64,000 bases of DNA from an uncultured Dorea sp. (GCA_910578455.1 CAJTQA010000004.1:37408-101407), one strand, 5' to 3'. Shown: positions 8,705 through 16,249, numbered from the stretch's first letter. Made by a program: numbers and translations. The notes: a model not told the origin generated them from the sequence alone.

Positions 8705-8980
8705 TTATGCCTGGTGTCTTTTCTTTGCCCTTGACGTAATGATGAGCGCTATGAGAGATGCTATCTGTACCACAAACAGATACTTTGCATAATCCGGGTA
8801 TCGGTGAAGCTGAGCCCATTCGGCCGCCTCAAATAAGTCTTTGCTGAAAAGCATGGAGTATAGCTGAACTGTTTTTGCCAGCAGCAACAGTGTCACGATG
8901 CAGAATACTGCCATAGATATTTTCTGGACGATTGCATATTTGTTTCCCTTCGTTGTTGTTGCTTTTTTTGTGTTTGACAT
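8705..8980 (-). CDS. Small two-helix membrane protein, unknown function
   Basis: 91 residues with a basic N-terminus (about residues 1-16), a hydrophobic helix at ~18-40, a polar loop with several aromatic residues and a second helix at ~67-83, ending in KKRHQA. A good AAAGGAG site precedes the ATG. I do not recognise the family. It is transcribed toward the MerR fusion gene, whose start is 91 bases beyond its stop, but that gene has its own promoter. Its own promoter carries the GTGTCAC box shared with two other sites in this region. Confidence 0.6.
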   Translation of the reverse strand: MSNTKKATTTKGNKYAIVQKISMAVFCIVTLLLLAKTVQLYSMLFSKDLFEAAEWAQLHRYPDYAKYLFVVQIASLIALIITSRAKKRHQA

Positions 8981-9011
8981 AATGTTCTCCTTTCAGTGCC
9001 TTATATTTTGC

Positions 9012-9053
9012 TCTTTATTTTATATAAGTCTTTATCCGTGCAAAACGTGACAC
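9012..9053 (-). promoter_or_regulatory. Activator-type promoter, GTGTCAC box copy 1
   Basis: On the minus strand GTGTCACGTTTTG (9053-9041) is followed by exactly 23 bases and TAAAGA (9017-9012); a TATATA -10 lies at 9026-9021. There is no TTGACA; the box occupies the -35 position. The same architecture occurs at 10062 and 10576. It lies 32 bases upstream of the 91-residue membrane protein's start. Confidence 0.6.
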
Positions 9054-9080
9054 GTATTGTAAATTTTTAGGAAAATTATC

Positions 9081-9108
9081 TTGTATATTTCTTTTATTGT
9101 GCTATGCT
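9081..9108 (+). promoter_or_regulatory. Candidate promoter of the Rpn fragment
   Basis: TTGTAT (9081-9086), 16-base spacer, TATGCT (9103-9108). The ~150-base leader that follows contains a short GCCCG/CGGGC hairpin near 9178-9193 but no gene; the open frame at 9097-9291 lacks a ribosome-binding site and was not accepted. Confidence 0.4.
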
Positions 9109-9257
9109 AAAAAAGCAGACAGCGTTTTTGACTGTCCTCTAAATCATGTCAGGCTGAATAGCCATATTATCTTATCGCCCGCTTTTCCGGGCAATTATCC
9201 AAAGCAACTGTTTACAGATTATGCCCTATGGGCAGACTTACAAGGAGGATTTTGCGT

Positions 9258-9587
9258 ATGGCAAACAAATTACAGGAGTATTTTCCAATGATTCAGACAA
9301 GGGAATCTATTATGGAACAGATTGAGGCAGACAGGCATTTGAAATCAATGTTTGAACAATGGGGTGATAATCACCGGCAGGAGTTCTTGGATTTCTGCAC
9401 CGGGGTTCGCGGCGTAAAGCCCATGTACGATTTTATCAGCAAGGAGATCCTGAACCCGGAGACAGTTCCGGAGCGGATTGATGAGCTGCTGTCTCTCTTG
9501 CTTGGGCAGGAGGTGCACATCATTGAAGTGCTGCCGGGCGACAGTACAAGGATTGCGGATGAGGCATCGCTGGTCATTAATATTTGA
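9258..9587 (+). pseudogene. Truncated Rpn-family (PD-(D/E)XK) transposase/nuclease
   Basis: 109 residues starting at an ATG with AAGGAGG at 9242-9248. The sequence from LQEYFPMIQTRESIMEQI through FLDFCTGVRGVKPMYD and LPGDSTRIADEASL matches, from memory, the conserved N-terminal domain of Lachnospiraceae Rpn family recombination-promoting nucleases/putative transposases, which are about 300 residues long and continue into a catalytic segment with a VEVQ-type motif. Here the frame stops just after that point and the catalytic core is absent. It is therefore probably non-functional. The truncation point borders AT-rich sequence with small orphan genes. Confidence 0.65.
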
Positions 9588-9596
9588 GGTTAGTTA

Positions 9597-9779
9597 TGAA
9601 GGTACGTAGGACAAAGATTTTATTGGCAACATTGGCAATGAGTAGTGTATCAATGTTTGATATGCATGTACGAGCGTATGACTGCGTGAATTTTGAATCA
9701 GAAATTGAGCTACAGTACGTTGGTTTGGAAACTCAAAAATTGTTACATGGACAGGCCAAAGAAAGCAGCAAGTTTTAGC
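9597..9779 (+). CDS. Possible small secreted peptide
   Basis: 60 residues starting at an ATG with GAGGTTAG upstream. The N-terminus (MKVRRTKILLATLAMSSVSM) has the basic start and hydrophobic core of a signal peptide, with a possible cleavage near residue 30; the rest is polar and has a single Cys. It begins 9 bases after the Rpn fragment's stop and is followed by a strong terminator, which suggests a real transcription unit end. I do not recognise the family, and it could be spurious. Confidence 0.35.
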
Positions 9780-9825
9780 TTTAATCGAAGTCTAAGAGCT
9801 ATTGAATTATGAATAAAAGCATAAA

Positions 9826-9871
9826 AAACAATCTGAATGTATATTAGTATCCATACATTCAGGTTGTTTTT
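9826..9871 (+). terminator. Rho-independent terminator
   Basis: AACAATCTGAATGTAT (9827-9842) pairs with ATACATTCAGGTTGTT (9853-9868, one G-U/mismatch), and TTTT follows. It closes the Rpn fragment / small peptide unit. Confidence 0.8.
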
Positions 9872-9910
9872 AATATTACAAAAATATCTTATATGAGGAG
9901 AGCTTGGTTT

Positions 9911-10036
9911 GTGATAGACGTTCCTGTGGTTTATATGATTGCTTTATTGGTTCTCAAACGTGTAATTTGGCGAATGGAAAGGAAACAGATACAAATGCAA
10001 ATAAATGTGTATAGATTGGGTGGAATAAAAGAGTAG
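9911..10036 (+). CDS. Possible 41-residue membrane peptide
   Basis: A GTG start with GAGGAGAG at 9895-9902 opens a 41-codon frame: a hydrophobic N-terminal half (VPVVYMIALLVLKRVIW) followed by a basic, polar tail rich in Arg, Lys and Gln. This single-helix-plus-basic-tail pattern is seen in small regulatory or toxin-like membrane peptides, but nothing specific identifies it. It is too short for confident calling and has no clear promoter. Confidence 0.3.
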   Translation: MIDVPVVYMIALLVLKRVIWRMERKQIQMQINVYRLGGIKE

Positions 10037-10061
10037 AAAATAATAAAAAATTTTGCTGTAT

Positions 10062-10103
10062 GTGTCACATTTTGCAAAGTCGCAGACTTATATATAGTAA
10101 AGA
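10062..10103 (+). promoter_or_regulatory. Activator-type promoter, GTGTCAC box copy 2
   Basis: GTGTCACATTTTG (10062-10074), 23 bases, TAAAGA (10098-10103), with a TATATA -10 at 10089-10094. Beyond the box it also shares AGACTTATATA with copy 1. It directs transcription toward the 86-residue protein at 10262 through a ~160-base AT-rich leader that holds a small GCTTAT/ATAAGC hairpin near 10140. Confidence 0.6.
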
Positions 10104-10261
10104 ACAAAAAATTGTTTCATTTTGTTTTTATTTGTTTCCGCTTATAAAATAAGCGCTTAAGATTCCGAGAAGTTATTATTATAGGAAGGGGGGGCCATTG
10201 GGTTTTAGAGTGAGATATTTATAGGTAACTCAAGTAACAGAAGTCAGGAAAGGATAATGCT

Positions 10262-10522
10262 GTGTTAGAAAAGTGGATACAAGTGTATTATACTTCTGAA
10301 ATGGACAAATATTTTTTGGCCAAGAATTTAATGCAGGAACAGAATATAAAGTATAAAACAAACATTTTCAATAATAATTTAAGATTGGCGATGAATAGCT
10401 TTGGAGGAAAAACAAGTGCCGGTTTAAGCAGAAGTGGTAATATAAAAGATTTTTACACCATTTCAGTGAAGAAAAGTGATGAGCATAATGCAAGGCTCTT
10501 GCTATCAAAAATTGAAGGTTAA
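10262..10522 (+). CDS. Small DUF2007-like protein, unknown function
   Basis: 86 residues with a GTG start and AGGAAAGGA at 10246-10254. The opening (WIQVYYTSEMDKYFLAKNLM) and the beta-alpha-beta pattern with a C-terminal ARLLLSKIE resemble small DUF2007 (putative signal transducing) proteins, a fold related to PII-like domains; this is a pattern match by eye only. The gene is AT-rich compared with the housekeeping genes. It is downstream of a GTGTCAC-box promoter and upstream of another. Confidence 0.5.
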   Translation: MLEKWIQVYYTSEMDKYFLAKNLMQEQNIKYKTNIFNNNLRLAMNSFGGKTSAGLSRSGNIKDFYTISVKKSDEHNARLLLSKIEG

Positions 10523-10575
10523 TGTTGAACTGGTGGCGCTGATAAATAATGAAATGAAGTTTTAAATAAAAAACA

Positions 10576-10617
10576 GTGTCACGTTTTGGCTGTTCAACGG
10601 ATTATGTTTTATAAAGA
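10576..10617 (+). promoter_or_regulatory. Activator-type promoter, GTGTCAC box copy 3
   Basis: GTGTCACGTTTTG (10576-10588), 23 bases, TAAAGA (10612-10617), with TATGTT at the -10 position (10603-10608). Its transcript would run directly into the PadR-type promoter at 10642 and then the small membrane protein at 10819, so the latter may have two promoters. Confidence 0.5.
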
Positions 10618-10641
10618 ACTTTCTAAATTTTAAATTCGGTA

Positions 10642-10697
10642 TCGACATATATCGGCTAACGATGTATTATAATAATAGATATATTGATAGACGATAT
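10642..10697 (+). promoter_or_regulatory. PadR-type promoter/operator (copy 2)
   Basis: TCGACA (10642-10647), 17-base spacer, TATTAT (10665-10670). The spacer contains ATATCG-N5-CGATGT (10649-10665), the same inverted repeat as at 6140, and a second one, ATATTG-N5-CGATAT, lies at 10681-10697. It is probably bound by the same or a paralogous PadR protein. Confidence 0.6.
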
Positions 10698-10741
10698 ATA
10701 AAGAAATTATATATATTGAAAAGTAAGAGAGGAGCGAGTGC

Positions 10742-10813
10742 TATGTCAAATGCAAAACAGATGTCATTAAGCAAGGAGAGTATTTACAACAAGAACCAAG
10801 GCAGGAAAAAGTG
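10742..10813 (+). pseudogene. Stub of a padR-like gene (23 codons)
   Basis: A short frame with a strong site (GAGAGGAGCGAG) encodes a 23-residue peptide beginning MSNAKQMSLSKES. The first residues look like the N-terminal arm of a PadR regulator just before the LxSG-x-TxMLLLKLL helix (compare TVSRNLVSGNTSMLLLKLL at 6254), after which the sequence turns unrelated and stops. Together with the PadR-type promoter this suggests an internal deletion of a second padR gene. The peptide itself may still be translated. Confidence 0.4.
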
Positions 10814-10818
10814 ATCTT

Positions 10819-11013
10819 ATGGATGAGCTGCTGATATATTGTCTGCCGATGATGGTGGTATGCATCGTTTTGGCGGTAGCAGTTGAGTTCATCTACCTGA
10901 TACTTAAGCTTCGCAGAAAGGAACCTTTTATTACGGAAAAATGGGCCATTATCATTATGATAGGAAAAGTAATATGGTTAGTAACATTTATAGCAGCATG
11001 GTTTTTGATATAG
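10819..11013 (+). CDS. Small two-helix membrane protein
   Basis: 64 residues with hydrophobic helices at ~4-30 and ~42-63 separated by a basic loop (KLRRKEPF). AGGAAAA lies about 11 bases before the ATG. Family not recognised. It begins 5 bases after the padR-like stub and is followed by a strong stem-loop before the ABC permease, so it may be the only gene on the short transcript from the PadR-type promoter. Confidence 0.5.
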   Translation: MDELLIYCLPMMVVCIVLAVAVEFIYLILKLRRKEPFITEKWAIIIMIGKVIWLVTFIAAWFLI

Positions 11014-11024
11014 GTGTTGATATA

Positions 11025-11055
11025 AAAACTGGTGCGTCGAGTGCCAGTTTTTTTT
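11025..11055 (+). terminator. Terminator or attenuator before the ABC exporter
   Basis: AAAACTGG (11025-11032) pairs with CCAGTTTT (11044-11051), extended by T to 11055. Only 34 bases separate it from the permease start, with no convincing promoter between, so expression of the ABC genes may rely on read-through. Confidence 0.75.
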
Positions 11056-11089
11056 ACTATACAACAAATGGGGAAAGAGGCGGGGAACT

Positions 11090-13075
11090 ATGAAAAAGCT
11101 GTTTTTTAAAAGCCTTAGAAAGAGCAGGGGAGATTTTGGGATTATCGTCTCCTGCGGGATATTTGTCATATCCATTATTTATATTACATCATTTATCTCA
11201 GACAGCCTGATTCAGCTTACAACTGGGTCGAGAGGCAGCGCTACGGCAGTATATGCGAATCTTGGGGTATTCATACTGACCTACGTCATATTAGGGGTGC
11301 TGATGGTGTTAATGACGATTGCCTATATACGGAAACGTTCTTATGAATATGCCATGTTTGACATCCTGGGCATGAAGAGAAAGCATAAGTTCCGCTTTAT
11401 CGGCTGCGAATATGGAGCGGTCATTCTCTGTTCCCTGACGGGCGGAGCTGCTGTCGGGGCGGTTTTGAGCATACCGCTGCTGCCCCTCCTGCGGCATCTT
11501 CTTCATGACAACGCCCTTGCGGTAACGAGAAATCTGATTCCCCTGCGGCTTACGGTGATTGTGGGAATGGTAATGTTTGGGCTGATATTCGTAATCTGTG
11601 ATGAGCTGATCTCTTGCCTTGGCATGGAGGCGGTGCTGTCCATGGGAAAAAGGAGCGGGAAAAATTACCGTCCATCTGTCGTGCCGCTGATTATAGGAAG
11701 TGCATTTGCCGTCCTGCCTTTTGCGTTTTTGTTCTCCTACTGGGGGAAGGTGAATAAGGCGATTCCGTCAACGCTTGTAAGCGTGGCGCTCCTTTGCCTT
11801 ATGACGGCCCTTTGCGGCAGATGGCTCAGAAAAGTGAGAAAGCGCAGAGATTACCATAAAAGGGTTTTGTGGATGGATCAGTGGTATCACCGTTTTTATT
11901 ATAATATGAATCTTTCTGTAGTTATGGCGGTGCTGATTTTCATTAATCTGTTTAATTTTGGGATTAAAATCTGCGACCATGTGCCTGTCCTGCCGGAGTC
12001 TTCCTGGCCGTATGATATTGTGTGGATGGCAAATGCCGGGGATGAGGAATTTCTTGACGGGCTTGCCGCGGCCTACGGCGTGAAGATTAAAAAACAGCCC
12101 TGTATACGGGTGACGACACCGGATCTTGGGGAGCATATGGGAATCAGCGCGTCGGATTACGAGAACTGGACAAAGGAAAGAGTAGAGCTTTCAGGAAAGC
12201 AGATTTATGTTGTTTATCAGAGGAATCGGGAGGAAAGGAATCTTTTGGGGATTGACTACGGAGCGGGCCGCCCGAGGCTTTATATTGGAAGTGCGAGGAG
12301 GAATCTTTGGATAATGAGCCTTGCCGGGCTTATCGCCGGGGAGGAATTTAAGAAAGAATACCGGCTTGCGGGGGAGACGAACCGGGTGATGACGGGGGTG
12401 TACCAGTCTCGGGGAATAGAAGACTGGCATGGCGATGTCTGGGAGCAGGTGATCGTCTTTTCTGATGAATATTACGAGCAGGTTAAAGACACGGCGGAGG
12501 GTGCTGATCTGGCAGTGATGATACACGTTCCCAAGGACTTCGCTGGGGATAAGTACAAAAGTCTTTATGAGGAAATATATGCTTATGCACAGGAACATTC
12601 CCAGGTGAATGAGCTGGATTATAGGAAAGGCAATAATATCATCTATGAAAAAACAGTGGAGATGGGGCAGAATCACCGGACTCAGATTCTAAGGCTTTCT
12701 TCTGCCGGAATCAATATTCTTATCCTTATGCTCTGTATCGTTTTCATTTTGTGGATTAAAGGAAAATATGATTACGCGGATATGAGATGGAAGTATCAGT
12801 TCTTGACTTTGGCGGGAATGGAGGAGGCAAAGCGCAGGGCGTGTATTAAAAAAGAGATGCTGCTTGCACCCATGGCCGCATTTATCGGAGGCGTTCCTAC
12901 GGCTTTAATCTTTATTGCTGGGGATGTGTCGGAAAAGCATATGGGGGCGGGCTGGAACCTGCGCTATCTGTGGGAAATGCTTGGAATAGCCGGAGCGGCG
13001 GTACTGATACTTGTGACTGCGTCGGCAATATTTACACTGAGGATGTTAAAAAAGATTGAAAAGAACGGAGAGTAG
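11090..13075 (+). CDS. FtsX-family ABC permease, BceB-like
   Basis: 661-residue membrane protein. Helices lie near residues 17-37, 58-80, 105-130, 150-175, 200-220, 225-245 and 280-300; a large extracytoplasmic region (~310-530) follows; then three C-terminal helices (~540-560, ~590-620, ~630-650). This 7 + ectodomain + 3 layout is that of BceB-type peptide-antibiotic sensing and detoxification permeases. GAGGCGGGG precedes the ATG. The ATPase follows 14 bases later; the permease-first order is the reverse of most bceAB loci, and no two-component genes are adjacent. Substrate unknown. Confidence 0.8.
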   Translation: MKKLFFKSLRKSRGDFGIIVSCGIFVISIIYITSFISDSLIQLTTGSRGSATAVYANLGVFILTYVILGVLMVLMTIAYIRKRSYEYAMFDILGMKRKHKFRFIGCEYGAVILCSLTGGAAVGAVLSIPLLPLLRHLLHDNALAVTRNLIPLRLTVIVGMVMFGLIFVICDELISCLGMEAVLSMGKRSGKNYRPSVVPLIIGSAFAVLPFAFLFSYWGKVNKAIPSTLVSVALLCLMTALCGRWLRKVRKRRDYHKRVLWMDQWYHRFYYNMNLSVVMAVLIFINLFNFGIKICDHVPVLPESSWPYDIVWMANAGDEEFLDGLAAAYGVKIKKQPCIRVTTPDLGEHMGISASDYENWTKERVELSGKQIYVVYQRNREERNLLGIDYGAGRPRLYIGSARRNLWIMSLAGLIAGEEFKKEYRLAGETNRVMTGVYQSRGIEDWHGDVWEQVIVFSDEYYEQVKDTAEGADLAVMIHVPKDFAGDKYKSLYEEIYAYAQEHSQVNELDYRKGNNIIYEKTVEMGQNHRTQILRLSSAGINILILMLCIVFILWIKGKYDYADMRWKYQFLTLAGMEEAKRRACIKKEMLLAPMAAFIGGVPTALIFIAGDVSEKHMGAGWNLRYLWEMLGIAGAAVLILVTASAIFTLRMLKKIEKNGE

Positions 13076-13089
13076 AGGGAGGCTAGGTG

Positions 13090-13860
13090 ATGGAAAAGAA
13101 ACGTGCGCGCAGAATTTTAGAAGTGAAGGAGCTTGTCCGGAATTATTATACCGTCAATTCCGAGGGAGAAAAAATTGCCTGCCAGGTGTTGAAGGGCCTT
13201 TCATTTACGGTGGGAACGGGAGAATTTATCGGGATTATGGGCAGCTCCGGCTGCGGCAAGACTACGCTTTTGAAGACGCTTGGGATGATAGATAAGCCGG
13301 ATGGCGGAGAAGTCCGTTACAAAGGGGAGCCGACTACGAGGTTTTACGGGGATAAGCTTGCGAAGGTCCGCCGGGAAGAGCTGGCGTTTATCTTTCAGGA
13401 CTTTTACCTGATGGACAGTCTGACGGTGGAGGAAAATATCATGCTGCCCCTGACGCTGAATGAGGAGGACGCGAACAAAAGCCGCCAGACCGCCAGGACG
13501 ATAGCAGCGCAATTCGGCATCCGAAAACTCTTGGATAAAAAACCGTATGAACTGTCCGGCGGCGAAAAACAAAGGACTGCTATCTGCCGCGCCATGGCGG
13601 CTGATCCGGAGCTTATCCTTGCCGATGAGCCTACCGGGAATCTGGATTCTAACTCATCAAGAGTTGTGATCAAATCTTTGGCGCATATCAATAAAGAGAT
13701 GAAAAAGACGATTCTCTTAGTGACTCATGACCCGAAAGTGGCGAGCTACTGTAAAAAGATTATACTGCTGAAGGACGGGCAGATTATGGATGTGCTGAAA
13801 AAGGACGGGGAACAGAAGGAGTTTTATCAGAGGATATTGAGGAATATGGGGAGGATATAG
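13090..13860 (+). CDS. ABC transporter ATP-binding protein (BceA/LolD-like)
   Basis: 256 residues with a complete nucleotide-binding domain: Walker A GSSGCGKTT, Q-loop IFQDFYLMD, signature LSGGEKQR, Walker B LILADEPTGN and switch His in LVTHDP. The D-S-x-S after GNLD is typical of the MacB/LolD/BceA class that pairs with FtsX permeases. GAGGGAGG at 13075-13082 is best placed for ATG 13090 (GTG 13087 is an alternative). It begins just after the permease stop, so the two form one transporter. Confidence 0.9.
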   Translation: MEKKRARRILEVKELVRNYYTVNSEGEKIACQVLKGLSFTVGTGEFIGIMGSSGCGKTTLLKTLGMIDKPDGGEVRYKGEPTTRFYGDKLAKVRREELAFIFQDFYLMDSLTVEENIMLPLTLNEEDANKSRQTARTIAAQFGIRKLLDKKPYELSGGEKQRTAICRAMAADPELILADEPTGNLDSNSSRVVIKSLAHINKEMKKTILLVTHDPKVASYCKKIILLKDGQIMDVLKKDGEQKEFYQRILRNMGRI

Positions 13861-13878
13861 GCTTTGCGCCTATTCCTC
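13851..13878. terminator. Short stem-loop between convergent genes
   Basis: AGGATATAGGC and GCCTATTCCT flank a TTTGC loop, overlapping the stop of the ATPase gene and lying just past the stop of the minus-strand PF06541 gene. There is no long T tract, so it is a candidate only. Confidence 0.35.
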
Positions 13879-14727
13879 CTAACTTCTGTATTGCGTCTCA
13901 AAAAGTTCTTTCAGTTCGCGGAAGCTTTCTTTAAATTTCGGAGAGATGGCAGAAGGGTTCCGGCGGATAATGTTAAGCGCGGTTTTAACTTTGCGCTCTT
14001 TCAGGTGCTCATGCAATGCTTTTTTGTAGGCCTGCCGCAGCGTCTCTCTTTTTTGAGACAATATCTCCCGATTCTCCCGGAGTTCTGACTCGATTTCATG
14101 TATATGTTCGTGGATCCTTTCAGAACTTTGGGCGATATTTTCAGATACATTTTCCAACTTGTCCTCCAGGGAAGACAGCACGGCGCTGTGTTCTGCAAGT
14201 TCCTGCAGAAGTTCCCGGAAATCCAGGGCTGACTGTACGGACTTTGTAGTGTCTGCGGCAAATACGGCCACAAGGATCGTGCTTGTAAGGTTTGCGGTGC
14301 TTTCCGGTATCCTGAGCACGGCATTTTCGAACGGAAGGTGCAGTACCTTTACCATAAGCACTGAGAACACGCCCCAGCCAAGGGAGCAAAACAGGCAGAT
14401 ATGCCCGTTAAGGTTAAAGTGATTGCTGCTGTAATCCCAATATCTGACATGGAATATCCGCTCCATCGCCGCCCCGGTAAAGTATTCTAAGACGGTTGCG
14501 CCTGCCATCCCGAACAGGAAGATGAGCGGGATGCTCTCCCGCACCGGAAGGGTGATCCAGAGGACTGTGATCGCCCCGAATCCGTAGATGGGGATCAGGG
14601 GGCCGTATAAAAACCCGCGGTTAATCCACTGCCGCTTTATGGCAGAGACGTACAGACATTCCCAGATCCATCCGAGAAAACAGTATAAAAAGAAAAACAA
14701 GAGCCATTGTGCCTGTGAGTAATACAT
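13879..14727 (-). CDS. Putative ABC-transporter type IV membrane protein (PF06541)
   Basis: 282 residues. The N-terminal ~150 residues carry about five hydrophobic helices with the motif FFLYCFLGWIWECLYVS and NRGFLYGPLIPIYGFG, diagnostic of the PF06541 (CmpB-like) family widespread in Firmicutes. Residues ~165-250 form a long charged coiled coil, and the C-terminus is basic. Despite the family title no transport role is established. AGGAAGGA precedes the ATG on the minus strand. It is followed on the same strand, upstream, by an Xre regulator gene. Confidence 0.8.
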   Translation of the reverse strand: MYYSQAQWLLFFFLYCFLGWIWECLYVSAIKRQWINRGFLYGPLIPIYGFGAITVLWITLPVRESIPLIFLFGMAGATVLEYFTGAAMERIFHVRYWDYSSNHFNLNGHICLFCSLGWGVFSVLMVKVLHLPFENAVLRIPESTANLTSTILVAVFAADTTKSVQSALDFRELLQELAEHSAVLSSLEDKLENVSENIAQSSERIHEHIHEIESELRENREILSQKRETLRQAYKKALHEHLKERKVKTALNIIRRNPSAISPKFKESFRELKELFETQYRS

Positions 14728-14757
14728 GCTGAAACCGTTCCTTCCTGTTGAAAAACA

Positions 14758-15252
14758 CTATAAGTCTATATTTTTTTTATATTCCTTTAATATCTTTTCT
14801 TTCCACAGATTGTACACATCTTCGTCTATTAGCTGTTTCTCATGCAAATCTTTCATTTTTTCCCATTCTTCAATGAAATCCCCCATTTCAGAATCGCCGA
14901 AGATCAAGGCGCTTTTAGACTTCCCGGTAATTGAAAATTTGGCTTTCGGCATTATCTGTAAATAGGAATCCTCGATTAGAAACAATAACTGTATGACGTC
15001 TGAAAAGTTCTTAGGCTTTTCATCGATTGCCATTTTTTCAGAAAGTCCGCAGAGCCAGTCTATTGAGATATGAAAGCTTTGGGAAATCCTTTTAGCAACA
15101 GCAATGGAAGGATTTTTCTGGTTATTCTCATAGGCGGACAATGCAGCGGCGGTTACACCGATCTTGTCCGCAAATTCTTTTTGGGTGATGTTTAAGCTGG
15201 TCCTTAGCTGCTTTAATCTGCTGGAAAATATTTGCAATTCAACGTTGTGCAT
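14758..15252 (-). CDS. Xre family regulator
   Basis: 164 residues. Residues ~10-65 are a Cro/C1-type helix-turn-helix (LKQLRTSLNITQKEFADKIG, then AALSAYENNQKNPSI). The rest is a helical, acidic C-terminal domain of unknown fold that is probably a dimerisation or ligand part, as in phage or element repressors without a peptidase domain. It is divergent from the unknown gene at 15413, with a good promoter on its own strand in the shared intergenic region. This is the usual layout of a mobile-element control gene. Confidence 0.8.
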   Translation of the reverse strand: MHNVELQIFSSRLKQLRTSLNITQKEFADKIGVTAAALSAYENNQKNPSIAVAKRISQSFHISIDWLCGLSEKMAIDEKPKNFSDVIQLLFLIEDSYLQIMPKAKFSITGKSKSALIFGDSEMGDFIEEWEKMKDLHEKQLIDEDVYNLWKEKILKEYKKNIDL

Positions 15253-15279
15253 ATGATGCTCCCTTCAAGATTTGACTAT

Positions 15280-15308
15280 ATCATATCACTTCTCTGGTCA
15301 TGAATCAA
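15280..15308 (-). promoter_or_regulatory. Promoter of the Xre gene
   Basis: On the minus strand TTGATT (15308-15303), 17-base spacer, TATGAT (15285-15280), 28 bases upstream of the start codon. The divergent gene at 15413 may use TTGTTGACA around 15353-15361, but its -10 is unclear. Confidence 0.55.
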
Positions 15309-15412
15309 TTAATATTAAGTAATATACTAAAAGATATAACATATAGATAATGGTTGTTGACAATGACAATAATATAGTTGATTTATAAACTAAATTGAAA
15401 GGAGAAAACAGG

Positions 15413-16249
15413 ATGAAGGAAAAAACAAGACTGATGGAGCTGTTTGCAAAAACGGCAAAGGAGGCGGATGCATTTCGGGAGGCAAGACGAGATACGATGG
15501 CATCTGTAAAGCTGACAGACGAAGGAAAACGGGAGAGTATCGCAGAGGATCGGGAGACATTTATAAGCGCGGCAGAGAAGTACCAGGAGGATATGCTTAA
15601 AATAGTCAATGACCGTGAGGCTGATTTTACAGCCTTTTACATGCGGGGGGCGAAATCGCGGATGTCTTCTGGCGATTATCAGGCAGCGCTGAGCGCCAAT
15701 CTTGCCGCGCTCCGAATGGGGCATATAGGAAAGATTGAGCTTATGGCGATGCTTGAGATGTATGGAGAGGACAACAAAGATGACCTGGCGGTAAGCAGGA
15801 TATATGAGGTCATGCGGGAAACCCGCAGCCCGTATTTTGACTTGATAGAGGACCGTATTACAGTTCAGAAACAGTTAAATGCCTTTGCAGGCATCCGTAA
15901 CATCATCAATTCAAAGATTAATATCGGGCTTGTGGATTTGCCGGGCTGGAATGCGGTTACAGGGAACAAAGAATACTTTTATTATGGCAGCGGATACCAT
16001 GCGATTGTTAATGAGCTAAACGAGGACTTGAGCCTTAACAGGCCAGATGCAACGCTGGGGAGGGCGGCAAATGCAAACGAGCGGAACAGAATGCACTATG
16101 GAGAAGGTTTTCAGAATAAGGGGCGTGATGACGGCGGCTCGGGAGATGAAACGGTGAAAGAGCATGATACAGTGATGATCCATAAAGGAACTTCCCCGGT
16201 ACCAGTCAATCAGCTGACGGGCGGAAAAATTCCGAGGGAAACGGCGTAG
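15413..16249 (+). CDS. Unknown helical protein, element-associated
   Basis: 278 residues, mostly charged and helical to about residue 150, then a segment containing GLVDLPGWNAVTG and YYYGSGYHAIVNEL, and a disordered, Gly- and Lys-rich tail. No signal peptide or membrane helix. GAAAGGAG at 15396-15403 fixes the ATG at 15413. I do not recognise the family. Its place between an Xre repressor and a sigma factor suggests a role in a small mobile or phage-derived module, but this is inference. Confidence 0.55.
   Translation: MKEKTRLMELFAKTAKEADAFREARRDTMASVKLTDEGKRESIAEDRETFISAAEKYQEDMLKIVNDREADFTAFYMRGAKSRMSSGDYQAALSANLAALRMGHIGKIELMAMLEMYGEDNKDDLAVSRIYEVMRETRSPYFDLIEDRITVQKQLNAFAGIRNIINSKINIGLVDLPGWNAVTGNKEYFYYGSGYHAIVNELNEDLSLNRPDATLGRAANANERNRMHYGEGFQNKGRDDGGSGDETVKEHDTVMIHKGTSPVPVNQLTGGKIPRETA

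Noticed and set aside
9097..9291. 64-codon frame upstream of the Rpn fragment
   Set aside because: It overlaps the -10 region, has no ribosome-binding site and overlaps the better supported start at 9258.
15298..15609. Minus-strand 103-codon hydrophobic frame
   Set aside because: It overlaps the divergent promoters and the start of the 15413 gene and has no ribosome-binding site.
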